Positions 42,846 to 51,110 of a stretch of DNA of 64,000 nt are shown in pieces. Positions within the stretch are counted from its first letter, which is position 1, and each line of letters starts with the position of its first letter. A program made the translations under genes and the position numbers. Source of the stretch: Cellulosimicrobium cellulans (GTDB taxonomy: Bacteria > Actinomycetota > Actinomycetes > Actinomycetales > Cellulomonadaceae); NCBI RefSeq assembly GCF_016921195.1, contig NZ_JAFGYF010000002.1, positions 124,001 to 188,000 on the forward strand, in the 5' to 3' direction. The notes beneath the pieces were generated by a model, which saw only the letters and a list, made by a program, of their open reading frames with translations, did not search any database and was not told where the DNA came from.

Positions 42846-43103
42846 ATGGCCACAGGAGAGACCGGGTTCGACGACGTCACGTTCGACCTCATCTCGGTGC
42901 AGTACCACTCGCTCAAGGCCGGGCACGACTACGGCCAGTACGTGCGCGACGCCCGCAACGCGGGCAAGGAGGAGATCGCGACCTTCTTCGAGAAGGTCAT
43001 GGCGGAGGACTCCGAGCGGGCGCAGCAGTGCCACCGCTTCCTCGCCGAGCTCACGCAGCACGGGACGTCCGCGACGTCGCCGCAGGGCTCCGAACAGGGC
43101 TGA
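42846..43103 (+). CDS. Small conserved helical protein
   Basis: An 85-residue acidic, helical protein: FDDVTFDLISVQYHSLKAGH, YGQYVRDARNAGKEEIATFF and SERAQQCHRFLAELTQH. It looks like half of a ferritin-like four-helix bundle, with His/Glu at helix-facing positions, but no metal motif is certain. ATG 42846 follows AGGAGG. It is upstream of the diiron-like enzyme gene on the same strand, about 115 bases away. Confidence 0.75.
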   Translation: MATGETGFDDVTFDLISVQYHSLKAGHDYGQYVRDARNAGKEEIATFFEKVMAEDSERAQQCHRFLAELTQHGTSATSPQGSEQG

Positions 43104-43218
43104 CACGGCGGCTGGGCCGCTCGCGAGCAGGGTCTCGGCTCGCGAGCGCGGCCGACCCTGGGGAGCATGGCGGTGGCGTCGAGCACGGGCGCCGTCCGCG
43201 CGAGCGCGAGGAGCCCGC

Positions 43219-44415
43219 ATGACCTTCACCGCCCCCGCCGAGGTCCCGGACGCCCCGGCGACCGTCCCCGCACCGGCCGGGCCCGTGCCCGGCGCCCCCG
43301 CGGCGCCCGGCACGGGTCGCCTGCCCCTGCCGCGGCCGCGCGGCCCGTTGACCGCGGCGCTGGTCGGCGCGCTCGTCGACGGGCCGCCGGGGGCCGACGC
43401 GGCCGAGCGGCTGCGGGCGGTCCGAGACGCCCTGCCCGCCGCTCTGGACGCGGCCGGCGGGCGGTTCCTCCAGGACGACGACGTGCAGCTCGCCCTCACG
43501 GTGCTCTACGAGCTGCACTACCGCGGCGTCGAGGGCGTCGACGACGCGTGGGAGTGGGAGCCCGCGCTCCTCGCCGTCCGCGCGACCCTCGAGGGGCCCT
43601 TCGAGACCGCCGTGCGCGAACGCGCGGGGCAGCCCGACGGCGCGGAGACCGATGCCGCCGGCGTCGCCCGGCGGCTCTTCGAGCTCGCCGCCGCGGACGA
43701 CGGCCCGAGCCTGTCGCGCTACGTCGCCAAGCGTGCGGACGCCGACCAGGCGCGCGAGCTCCTGGCGCTCAAGTCGCTGTACCAGCTCAAGGAGGCCGAC
43801 CCCCACACGTGGGCCGTGCCCCGGCTCGCCGGGACGCCCAAGGCCGCGCTCGTGGAGATCCAGGCCGACGAGTACGGGGGAGGCCGGCCCGGGCGCATGC
43901 ACGCCGAGCTGTTCGCGCGCGCGATGCGCGGCGTCGGGCTCGACGACACGTACGGGCGCTACGTCGACGCGGTCCCCGCGGTGGTCCTCGCGGCGGTCAA
44001 CACGATGTCGCTGTTCGGCCTTCACCGTCGGCTGCGGGGCGCGATCGTGGGGCACCTCGCCGCGTTCGAGATGACGTCGTCGGTGCCCAGCCGCCTCTAC
44101 GGCAACGGGTTCCGGCGCCTGGGCCACGACGCGGACACGACCTGGTACTTCGACGAGCACGTCGAGGCGGACGCCGTCCACGAGCAGATCGCGGCGCGCG
44201 ACCTGGCCGGCCGGCTCGTCGAGCAGGAGCCCGCGCTGCGCGACGACGTCCTGCTGGGCGCGGCCGCGTGCCTCGCCGTCGAGGGCGACGTCGCCGCGCA
44301 CGCGCTCGAGCGCTGGCAGGCGGGGGAGTCCGCGCTGCGCGCGCCGCTCGGACCCGTCGCGGCGAGCCCGACGCCGGGCGCGGACGCCGGGGACGAGGAC
44401 CGTCCGCGTGCCTGA
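43219..44415 (+). CDS. Iron-containing redox enzyme family (heme-oxygenase-like diiron) protein
   Basis: A 398-residue protein. After a Pro/Ala-rich N-terminus it contains LALTVLYELHYRGVE, EIQADEYGGGRPGRMHAELF and FDEHVEADAVHEQIAAR. The Glu and His pairs in these helices match the heme-oxygenase-like di-iron family that includes actinobacterial iron-containing redox enzymes. The reaction is unknown. ATG 43219 follows GAGGAG. Its end overlaps the glycosyltransferase start by 8 bases (GTGCCTGA). Confidence 0.7.
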   Translation: MTFTAPAEVPDAPATVPAPAGPVPGAPAAPGTGRLPLPRPRGPLTAALVGALVDGPPGADAAERLRAVRDALPAALDAAGGRFLQDDDVQLALTVLYELHYRGVEGVDDAWEWEPALLAVRATLEGPFETAVRERAGQPDGAETDAAGVARRLFELAAADDGPSLSRYVAKRADADQARELLALKSLYQLKEADPHTWAVPRLAGTPKAALVEIQADEYGGGRPGRMHAELFARAMRGVGLDDTYGRYVDAVPAVVLAAVNTMSLFGLHRRLRGAIVGHLAAFEMTSSVPSRLYGNGFRRLGHDADTTWYFDEHVEADAVHEQIAARDLAGRLVEQEPALRDDVLLGAAACLAVEGDVAAHALERWQAGESALRAPLGPVAASPTPGADAGDEDRPRA

Positions 44416-45409
44416 CGTGACCTACGTGCTGCCGCTGCGCCGCGACCGGTTCGACGAGCGCGCGGCGGCCGAGCTGTCCCGGTACCTGGCGCGCCTCCTG
44501 CCCCGCGCGGAGGTCGTCGTCGCCGACGGCTCGCCCGCCGAGGTCCGCGCGCGGCACGCGGCGTCGTGGCCCGACGGCACCCGGACCGTCGCCGTCCCGG
44601 CGCCGCCGCCAGGGTGCAACGGCAAGGTCGTCGGCGTGCTCGCGGCACTGGCCGCGGCCTCCACCCCGGCGGTCGTCCTCGCGGACGACGACGTGCGGTG
44701 GGACGCCGCGACGCTCGACGAGGCGCTCGCGGCGCTCGACGACGCCGACCTCGTCGTGCCGCAGAACGTGTTCGACCCGGCGCCCTGGCACGCGCGCTGG
44801 GACACCGCGCGCTCGCTCGTGAACCGGGCCCTCGGGCACGACTGGTCGGGCACGGTCGTGCTGCGACGCGACGCGCTGGGCCCTGAGGGGTACGACGCCC
44901 GGGTGCTGTTCGAGAACCTCGAGCTCGAGCGCACGGCGCTCGCCCGGGGCGGACGGGTCGTGCACCGGCCCGACCTGTTCGTGGACCGCCGGCCGCCCCG
45001 GGTGCGCACCTTCCTCGAGCAGCGCGTGCGGCAGGCGTACGACTCGTTCGCCCAGCCCGCGCGGCTCACCGCGGAGCTCGCGCTCGCCCCGGTCCTCGCC
45101 GCGTGCGTCGCCGGGGCGGCGCGCTCCGACGGCGCCTGGCGCGCGGCGTGGACGGTCGTGGTCGTGATCGTGCTCGGGAGCGCGGCCCTCGTCGCCGAGG
45201 TGGGGCGGCGCGCCGCCGGGGGAGCCGCGGCCTGGCCGCCGACGGCAGCGTTGTGGGCCCCCGCGTGGCTGCTCGAGCGCGCGGTGTGCGCGTGGGTCGC
45301 CCTCGGGTGGCGCCTGCGCGGCGGGGTGCCCTACCGCGGGACGCGGATCCGCCGCGCCGCCCACTCGCTGGAGGAGCTGCGCGCTGCGTCCGGGGAGGCA
45401 CCGCGGTGA
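44408..45409 (+). CDS. Glycosyltransferase family 2-like membrane protein
   Basis: A 333-residue protein. The GT-A domain begins VTYVLPLRRDRFDERAAAEL and has PGCNGKVVGVLAAL and VVLADDDVRWD, with a DDD metal motif. It has an LFENLELERTALARGG acceptor-loop region. Two or three C-terminal membrane helices follow (LAPVLAACVAGAA; TVVVVIVLGSAALVAEV). It is coupled to the diiron-like gene upstream and by GTGA to the CDGSH gene. It resembles lipid- or carotenoid-linked glycosyltransferases; the substrate is unknown. Confidence 0.78.
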   Translation: MPDVTYVLPLRRDRFDERAAAELSRYLARLLPRAEVVVADGSPAEVRARHAASWPDGTRTVAVPAPPPGCNGKVVGVLAALAAASTPAVVLADDDVRWDAATLDEALAALDDADLVVPQNVFDPAPWHARWDTARSLVNRALGHDWSGTVVLRRDALGPEGYDARVLFENLELERTALARGGRVVHRPDLFVDRRPPRVRTFLEQRVRQAYDSFAQPARLTAELALAPVLAACVAGAARSDGAWRAAWTVVVVIVLGSAALVAEVGRRAAGGAAAWPPTAALWAPAWLLERAVCAWVALGWRLRGGVPYRGTRIRRAAHSLEELRAASGEAPR

Positions 45410-45666
45410 CGGGGGAACCGCGTGGCCACGCGGAGGAGGTCGTCGTGACCGCCTGCCCCGACGGCCCGCTGCTCGTCCGTGGCCCCGCCCGCCTCGTCGA
45501 CCGGGAGGGGAACGAGATCGAGCGGCACCGCGCGACCGTCGCGCTGTGCCGGTGCGGCGGAACGGCGATCCCGCCGTGGTGCGACGGGACGCACAAGGTC
45601 AACGGCTACCGCAGCGGGGACGACGACGGACGCTCCACGGCGCGCGAGGCAGGGACGGGCGCGTAG
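45406..45666 (+). CDS. CDGSH-type iron-sulfur protein
   Basis: An 86-residue protein with one CDGSH-type [2Fe-2S] motif, CRCGGTAIPPWCDGTH, in which three Cys and one His hold the cluster. The first 50 residues match the short actinobacterial CDGSH form. Start GTG overlaps the preceding stop (GTGA). The last 61 bases overlap the 3' end of the converging SDR gene. Probably an electron-transfer partner for the diiron-like enzyme of the same operon. Confidence 0.85.
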   Translation: MTGEPRGHAEEVVVTACPDGPLLVRGPARLVDREGNEIERHRATVALCRCGGTAIPPWCDGTHKVNGYRSGDDDGRSTAREAGTGA

Positions 45667-46445
45667 AACCAGCCGTGGAACGCGGCCCGGGCGGGCTGCG
45701 GCAGGACGCGCGCGACGGCCAGCATCACGCCGCCCTGGACGCCCGTGACCACCTCCGGCCGACCGTGGAGCAGCGCGTCCACCGCATGCCGCGCCGCAGC
45801 CGCGGGTCGCGGCTTGGGCAGGCGGCCCACGTGGGTGCGCTCCATCCCCGCCTCGCGGAAGAACGGCGTGCGCGTCGGGCCCGGCAGGAGGGCGGTGACC
45901 GTGACGCCCGTCCCGGCGAGCTCGCTCCGCAGGGACCACGCGAACGAGCGCAGGAACGCCTTGGAGGCGGCGTAGGTCGCGAAGTGCGGCGCGGGCATCT
46001 CCCCGGCGACGGACGACGTGACGAGGATCCGGCCGCGTCCCTGCGCCAGGAGGTCCGGCAGGACCAGGTGGGTCAGGTGGGCCACCGAGCGCACGTTGAG
46101 GTCCAGGAGACGCAGCTGGTCCTCGAGCGGGGTGCGCGCGAACGCGCCGTGCACGCCCACCCCCGCGTTGAGGACGACGGCCGAGACGCCGAGCTCGCGC
46201 GCGCGCCGGGCGGTCGCCTCGACCCCGCGGGGTGTCGCCAGGTCGACGGTGAGCCCTTCGTGCGCGCCACCGTGCGCGCAGAGGTCGCGCACGGTGGGCT
46301 CGACGTCGCGGTCCGCGACCACGAGCACGTCGTTCCCCCGGCGCGCGAGCTCCACCGCGAGCGCGCGTCCGATCCCGCTCGTCGCGCCGGTCACGAGGGC
46401 GGTGCCGCGGTCCGCCGGGGGACGCGCGGGTCGTGCGGCGGTCAC
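45606..46445 (-). CDS. Short-chain dehydrogenase/reductase
   Basis: A 279-residue SDR of the YqjQ/DltE-like type: LVTGATSGIGRALAVELARR, DLATPRG, LNAGVGVHG, catalytic Ser/Tyr/Lys in VTSSVAGEMP and YAASKAFLRS, and PGPTRTPFF. GTG 46445 overlaps the DUF2231 stop (GTGA). The C-terminal region PQPARAAFHGWFYAP follows a short hydrophobic stretch and may attach to the membrane. Substrate unknown. Confidence 0.85.
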   Translation of the reverse strand: MTAARPARPPADRGTALVTGATSGIGRALAVELARRGNDVLVVADRDVEPTVRDLCAHGGAHEGLTVDLATPRGVEATARRARELGVSAVVLNAGVGVHGAFARTPLEDQLRLLDLNVRSVAHLTHLVLPDLLAQGRGRILVTSSVAGEMPAPHFATYAASKAFLRSFAWSLRSELAGTGVTVTALLPGPTRTPFFREAGMERTHVGRLPKPRPAAAARHAVDALLHGRPEVVTGVQGGVMLAVARVLPQPARAAFHGWFYAPVPASRAVERPSSSPLR

Positions 46446-47047
46446 GGCAGGTCCGGGACGTCGTCGTCGCCGAGCACGACCTCCGCGGGCGGCTCCCGCA
46501 GCGCCTGGGCGAGGTGCCCGCCGAGGAACGCGCTCGCGCCGGCGACGGCGTATCCGAGCATCGAGACCGCGACCCCGGACCGGTGCCGCCCGCCGCGGCG
46601 CAGCAGCCACGACGTGCCGTAGAGCAGCGAGACGCCCGTGTTGAGGGCCGCGTGGACGGCGCCGACGCGACGGGCGCGCCGGTCGACGTCGAGGTAGTCG
46701 GCGAGTCCGGTGAGGGCCGTCGGCGCGACGGCCAGCACGCCGAGCCCGACCAGCCGCTGCGCCGCCGGGGCGCTCCGCTCGCCCCCGACGAGGTCGAGCA
46801 CGGCCGCGCTGGTCCACAGACCGACCGGGACGTCGGTCAGGGTCGCGTGGAGCGCATGGCCCAGCGAGCGGCCGTGCAGCTCCTCGCGCAGACGGCCATG
46901 GGACGGGACGACGGCGAGCGCGACGCCGCGGACCGTGCTCGAGAGGTCGTCGAGCGCGGTCGCGTCCTCGAGCCGCCGCGCGAGGCGCAGGAGGACGGGG
47001 GAGTCCGCATCGTCGCGGTCGGTGGCGGTGCTGCGGGGATCGGACAT
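46442..47047 (-). CDS. DUF2231-like membrane protein
   Basis: A 201-residue protein. After an acidic N-terminus, GHALHATLTDVPVGLWTSAAV is the DUF2231 start with the conserved His and Pro. Four hydrophobic helices follow (VGLGVLAVAPTALTGLADYL; AVHAALNTGVSLLYGTSWLL; VSMLGYAVAGASAFLGGHL). The family often accompanies Rieske or redox proteins. It is first of a two-gene leftward unit with the SDR. ATG 47047. Confidence 0.8.
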   Translation of the reverse strand: MSDPRSTATDRDDADSPVLLRLARRLEDATALDDLSSTVRGVALAVVPSHGRLREELHGRSLGHALHATLTDVPVGLWTSAAVLDLVGGERSAPAAQRLVGLGVLAVAPTALTGLADYLDVDRRARRVGAVHAALNTGVSLLYGTSWLLRRGGRHRSGVAVSMLGYAVAGASAFLGGHLAQALREPPAEVVLGDDDVPDLP

Positions 47048-47480
47048 GGGCGCTCCTCGGGTCGTCGCGCTCCCCTTCTCGAAGCCCTGCGTCGACCGTA
47101 GGCAGGATCGGCCGCGCTCGCGCGCGAGACCCCCGGACGCACGTCGCCCTCGTCCTGGCGCGCCGGGACGAGGGCGGTTCGTCGCGGGGCAGGCGTGCGG
47201 CGGTCTTCTTCACCGGCTGCCGTGCGACGGGAACCACGCTAGGGCGCGCCGTCGCCCGCCGCGCTCCGGCCGAGGGTGAATTTCCCGCCCTGCGGAGGAG
47301 CCGGCGCGCTGGGCACGAGCCCGCGCGCGCGGCCGTCGCACGGCACCGGCCCTTCCCAGATGCGACCGGGTGCGGGCGGCTCCACGCTGGAGGGACGCTC
47401 GACGCGTCGAGAACGGGCGCGTGCCGTGGTCCTCCTGCGCACGCCGTGCGGAGAGGGCCGACCTCCCCGAGGGAGAGACC
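47048..47480. other. Gene-free region with long inverted repeat
   Basis: I see no credible gene. It separates the leftward DUF2231 gene and the rightward catalase gene and must hold their promoters. I cannot identify clear -35/-10 boxes. The inverted repeat at 47213-47349 is listed separately. The catalase ribosome site GGGAGAG is at its right edge. Confidence 0.6.
47213..47349. repeat. 137-base element with 16-17-bp inverted ends
   Basis: CCGGCTGCCGTGCGACGG (47213-47230) and CCGTCGCACGGCACCGG (47333-47349) are inverted copies of each other apart from one inserted base. They flank 102 bases with no ORF of note. It could be a small MITE-like insertion, a structured RNA or a long-range operator pair. 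I see no second copy in the window and no clear target-site duplication. Confidence 0.45.
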
Positions 47481-48362
47481 ATGTTCTTCCACCGTCAAGA
47501 GCTCCAGCACCAGGCGACGCCGGACCGCCCGGACGCCGTCTACGCCCGCAAGCTCCAGGAGGTGCTGGGCGGGCAGTACGGCGAGATCACCGTCGCGATG
47601 CAGTACGGCTTCCAGTCCTGGAACACCCACATCCCGGGCAAGTATCGCGACCTGCTCTACGGCATCGGCGCCGAGGAGTTCGGGCACGTCGAGATGCTGG
47701 CGACGATGATCGCGCAGCTCCTGGAGAAGGCTCCCGTCGGCCTCGTCGAGGGCGCCGTGCAGGACGACCCGACCGTGGCCGCGATCGTCGGCGGAACGGA
47801 CCCGCAGCAGGCGATCGTGGCAGGCGCGGGCGCCCGCCCGGTCGACTCGAACGGGAACCCGTGGTCGGCGGGCTACGTGACCGCGAGCGGCAACCTGCTC
47901 GCCGACTTCACGGCGAACGCGAACGCCGAGATGCAGGGCCGGCTCCAGGTCGCCCGGCTCTACCACATGACCGACGACGCGGGCGTCAAGGATCTCCTCG
48001 CCTTCCTGCTCGCGCGCGACACCATGCACCAGAACCAGTGGCTCGCCGCGGCGCAGGAGCTGCGCGACGAGGGCGTCGAGGAGCTGCCCGTGCCGAGCAC
48101 GTTCCCGCTCTCGAAGGAGGACCGTGACGTGGCGTACCAGTACATCAACTTCTCCGACGGCGAGCACGCGTCCGAGGGACGCTGGGCGAGCGGCCCGACC
48201 CCGGACGGCAAGGGCGAGTTCACCTACGTCGCCGAGCCCCCGGCGGGCGTGCCGATGCCGCCGCCCACGACGCCGGACGAGCGGTTCCACGGCACGACGG
48301 GCAAGCCGTCGACGCTCGACAAGGCCAAGGGCGCCGTCAAGGACGCCCTCCACAAGGACTGA
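47481..48362 (+). CDS. Manganese catalase
   Basis: A 293-residue non-heme catalase that splits hydrogen peroxide. The diiron/dimanganese ligands are visible in GGQYGEITVAMQYGFQSW (Glu), GIGAEEFGHVEMLATMIAQL (Glu, His) and the later ARDTMHQNQWLAA (His) with nearby NANAEMQGRLQ. The C-terminal tail is Pro-rich, followed by a Lys-rich end (LDKAKGAVKDALHKD). ATG 47481 follows GGGAGAG. It is followed by DUF4383 and P450 genes on the same strand. Confidence 0.93.
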   Translation: MFFHRQELQHQATPDRPDAVYARKLQEVLGGQYGEITVAMQYGFQSWNTHIPGKYRDLLYGIGAEEFGHVEMLATMIAQLLEKAPVGLVEGAVQDDPTVAAIVGGTDPQQAIVAGAGARPVDSNGNPWSAGYVTASGNLLADFTANANAEMQGRLQVARLYHMTDDAGVKDLLAFLLARDTMHQNQWLAAAQELRDEGVEELPVPSTFPLSKEDRDVAYQYINFSDGEHASEGRWASGPTPDGKGEFTYVAEPPAGVPMPPPTTPDERFHGTTGKPSTLDKAKGAVKDALHKD

Positions 48363-48374
48363 GAGGAGTCCGAC

Positions 48375-48848
48375 ATGACCGCCGCATCCGCACCACGCAG
48401 CGTCGCGAGGGCCGACCGCCCCGCGCGGGGCGTCCACCAGTACCTGGCTCTCGTCATCGGTGTCGTCTACCTGCTCGTGGGCGTCGTCGGGTTCGCGATC
48501 ACGGGCTTCGACGGGTGGACGGTGCACGACCACTCGCAGACCCTGCTCGTCTTCGCGATCAACCCGCTGCACAACGTGGTCCACCTCGTCATCGGGCTCC
48601 TCGGCGTCCTGCTGTGGAGCCGGTCGGCGAGCGCCCGGACGTACGGCTGGATCCTCGCGATCGGCTACGGGGCCGCGTTCGTCTACGGGCTGATCGTGGT
48701 CAACAACGCCGAGGCCAACTTCCTCAACATCAACGGCGCGGACAACGTGCTGCACGCCGTGAGCGCGGCCGCCGGCCTCGCGATCGCGCTGTGGCCGGTG
48801 CGCCGCGACGCCGGACCGGCGACGCCGACCACCCGGACGGGCGCATGA
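48375..48848 (+). CDS. DUF4383-domain membrane protein
   Basis: A 157-residue membrane protein with four hydrophobic helices. HQYLALVIGVVYLLVGVVGF is followed by NPLHNVVHLVIGLLGVLLW with the conserved Asn/His/His, and NINGADNVLHAVSAAAGLA. These are the DUF4383 signature; function unknown. It lies 12 bases after the Mn catalase gene and overlaps the P450 gene by ATGA, so the three are probably one operon. Confidence 0.88.
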   Translation: MTAASAPRSVARADRPARGVHQYLALVIGVVYLLVGVVGFAITGFDGWTVHDHSQTLLVFAINPLHNVVHLVIGLLGVLLWSRSASARTYGWILAIGYGAAFVYGLIVVNNAEANFLNINGADNVLHAVSAAAGLAIALWPVRRDAGPATPTTRTGA

Positions 48849-50200
48849 CCGACACTCCGGTCGATCTCACGGCGAGCGAGACCGGGCGCGTCCTGCGGGA
48901 CGTGCTCGGTCCGCTCGTCGCCCAGGGCGCCATCGTGCGCCGACCCCGCGCGACCGCGTGGGCGGAGCGGCGCCAGGCTGACCGCACGGCACGCCGCCTC
49001 CTGGACCGTCTGCGTTCCCGGTACCACGGGGCACCGCTCGTGGTCCGGCTCGGTGCGCGTCGGCTCGTCCTGGCCACCCGGCCCGAGCACGTCGAACGGA
49101 TCCTCGCCGGGTCGCCCGAGCCGTTCACCCCGGCCTCGTGGGAGAAGCGAGGCGCGCTCGCGCACTTCCAGCCCGACGGCGTGCTCGTCTCCCCGCTCGA
49201 CCTGCGACGCGAGCGGCGCCCGTACAACGAGGCGGTGCTCGACATGTCCGAGCCCGTGCACCACGACGGCGGCGCCCTGGTCGCCGCGGTCGGGCGGGAG
49301 ACGGGAGACCTCCTCGCCGCCGTCGAGGCCTCGGGCCGGCTCGACTGGGACACGTTCGCCGCGTCGGGGTGGCGCGTGGTGCGGACCGCGGTCCTCGGGC
49401 GCGCAGCCCGGGACGACGAGCGGCTCGTGGCGATCCTCGACGCGCTGCGGCGCGACGGGAACTGGTCCTGGTTCCGCCCGCGTCGTCCGTGGCTCCGGGC
49501 CGCCCTGGACCGGCGGATCGCCGAGCACGTCGCCGTGGCGGAGCCGGGGACGCTCGCCGCGCGCGGTCGCGACGCGGGCGGCGCGGACGCGGTGCGTCGG
49601 CAGATCCCGCACTGGCTTTTCGCGTTCGACGCGGCCGGCGCCGCGACCTTCCGTGCGCTGGCCGTGGCCTCGGCCCGCCCGGCCGTCCGCGACCGCCTCC
49701 TCGCGGAGCTGACGACCGCCGGGGACGGGCCGGCCGTGCTCCCGTACGCGCGCGGGTGCGTGCTGGAGTCGGTCCGGCTCTGGCCGACGACGCTCGCGAT
49801 CCTGCGCGACGCGACGTCCCCGGTGCAGTGGGGCGCGCGCGTCCTGCCCGCGGGCACCGGGTTCGTCGTGCTGAGCGCCTACTTCCACCGGGACGCCGAC
49901 CGCCTGCCGTTCGCCGACGCGTTCACGCCCGAGGCGTGGCTCGACGGCCGGGCCGACGACGACTGGGGGCTGGTCCCGTTCAGCGGCGGCCCCGTGTCCT
50001 GCCCGGGTCGCAACGTGGTGCTCCTGCTCGCGTCGCACACGCTGGCGCGCGTCGCGCGGCTCGACCTCGCCGTCGGGCGGGGTCGCTACCTCGCCCGGGA
50101 CCCGCTCCCGCCGACGATGGACCACCTGGGCCTGCGGTTCGGGCTGCGCGGCGAGACGGCCTGGAGCGAGGGCGGGGTGCCCGCCTCGGCGGCGGCGTAG
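48845..50200 (+). CDS. Cytochrome P450
   Basis: A 451-residue P450. The heme-binding loop is FSGGPVSCPGRNVVLLLA with the thiolate Cys. The K-helix ExxR is in VLESVRLWPTTLAILRDA, and the I-helix region is HWLFAFDAAGAATFRALAVA. The N-terminus has no membrane anchor. Related P450s in actinobacteria sit beside Mn catalase, as here. No ferredoxin gene is adjacent. The substrate is unknown; a fatty-acid hydroxylase or peroxygenase-like use of peroxide is possible given the catalase neighbour. Confidence 0.9.
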   Translation: MTDTPVDLTASETGRVLRDVLGPLVAQGAIVRRPRATAWAERRQADRTARRLLDRLRSRYHGAPLVVRLGARRLVLATRPEHVERILAGSPEPFTPASWEKRGALAHFQPDGVLVSPLDLRRERRPYNEAVLDMSEPVHHDGGALVAAVGRETGDLLAAVEASGRLDWDTFAASGWRVVRTAVLGRAARDDERLVAILDALRRDGNWSWFRPRRPWLRAALDRRIAEHVAVAEPGTLAARGRDAGGADAVRRQIPHWLFAFDAAGAATFRALAVASARPAVRDRLLAELTTAGDGPAVLPYARGCVLESVRLWPTTLAILRDATSPVQWGARVLPAGTGFVVLSAYFHRDADRLPFADAFTPEAWLDGRADDDWGLVPFSGGPVSCPGRNVVLLLASHTLARVARLDLAVGRGRYLARDPLPPTMDHLGLRFGLRGETAWSEGGVPASAAA

Positions 50201-50209
50201 CGGCGGCAC

Positions 50210-50246
50210 GACGAGGGCCCGGGTGCGGCGCACCCGGGCCCTCGTC
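50210..50246. terminator. Bidirectional terminator hairpin
   Basis: A perfect 17-bp stem (50210-50226 with 50230-50246) has a 3-base loop. It lies between the P450 gene and the converging 60-aa gene, 10 bases from each stop. Confidence 0.8.
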
Positions 50247-50256
50247 CTGCCGTGCG

Positions 50257-50439
50257 TCACGCGTCGCCGGAGGCCTCGCCGCCCGTGCGCGGGTTGACGT
50301 TCCCGGGCTCGGCGTCGGTGTCGACGTCCTCGTCCGCACCCGAGCCGCTCGCCTGGCGCCCCTCCCGCGGGTTGAGCGACCGGGGGTCGGCGTCCGGGTC
50401 CTCGGCGGGGTCGTAGCCGCGCTCGTCGTTCTCGCTCAT
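50257..50439 (-). CDS. Small acidic disordered protein
   Basis: A 60-residue, strongly acidic protein with two short similar segments (RSLNPREGRQASG and GNVNPRTGGEASG) and many Asp/Glu/Gly. It looks disordered. ATG 50439 follows GAGGAGG, and a terminator hairpin follows the stop, which supports a real gene. Function unknown. Such proteins occur in stress-related loci. Confidence 0.7.
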   Translation of the reverse strand: MSENDERGYDPAEDPDADPRSLNPREGRQASGSGADEDVDTDAEPGNVNPRTGGEASGDA

Positions 50440-50657
50440 GTCGGCCTCCTCGGGCGGTGCTCGATGCTCGGACCACGTCGGACGACGCGGTCCTGCCACC
50501 GTCGCACGGCGCCGCTGCGCTCGCAGGTCCCCGGGTGCCTGCACCGCCAGGCGCTCGTAGCCTGGCGGTGACGGAGACGGTCCCGGGTGGGGGACGCCGT
50601 CGCGGTGGGTCGAGAAGGGGCCGACGGCACGCACCCACGCCAGCCCAGGAGGTCCGG

Positions 50658-51092
50658 ATGCCCGAGCGGACGAGCGCTCTCGACGCCCTGCCACGCCTGC
50701 GGAGCCTCGCGGAGGTCGCCGAGCTCGTCGCGGTCGTGCACCCCCTCTACGTCCGGTTCAGCGGTGGACCCGACCAAGACAGCTCGACCGTGAGCCGCGA
50801 CCACGAGAGCGGCTGCCTGCTGCCGGGCCTGAGCGTGAACCCGATGAACCCCGAGCCCTGGTGGGACCGCCCCGTGGAGCACTGGGTCGCGCGCCAGCTC
50901 TGCCAGTACGCGCACCTCATGACGCCCGAGCGCTTCCCGTGGCTGCTCACGGGCGAGGTGGCGGGGCGCGGGCCCGACTGCGAGCCCCTCCTCGTGGACG
51001 TCGTGCCCGCCGCGTCGGTCGACCCGCGGGTCGTCGACGAGGCCGGGCGCCTCTACCGCGAGGTGTTCGACGCGGGCGACGACGGGACGTGA
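50658..51092 (+). CDS. DUF6098-family protein
   Basis: A 144-residue soluble protein. PRLRSLAEVAELVAVVHPLY, VRFSGGPDQD, SRDHESGCLLPGLSVNPMNP, WWDRPVEHWVARQLCQYAHL and PWLLTGEVAGRGPDCEPLLV match the DUF6098 pattern. Function is unknown. ATG 50658 follows AGGAGG. It stands alone between the divergent acidic-protein gene and the converging alcohol dehydrogenase gene. Confidence 0.85.
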   Translation: MPERTSALDALPRLRSLAEVAELVAVVHPLYVRFSGGPDQDSSTVSRDHESGCLLPGLSVNPMNPEPWWDRPVEHWVARQLCQYAHLMTPERFPWLLTGEVAGRGPDCEPLLVDVVPAASVDPRVVDEAGRLYREVFDAGDDGT

Positions 51093-51110
51093 GCCGTCGC
51101 CCGCGCCGCG

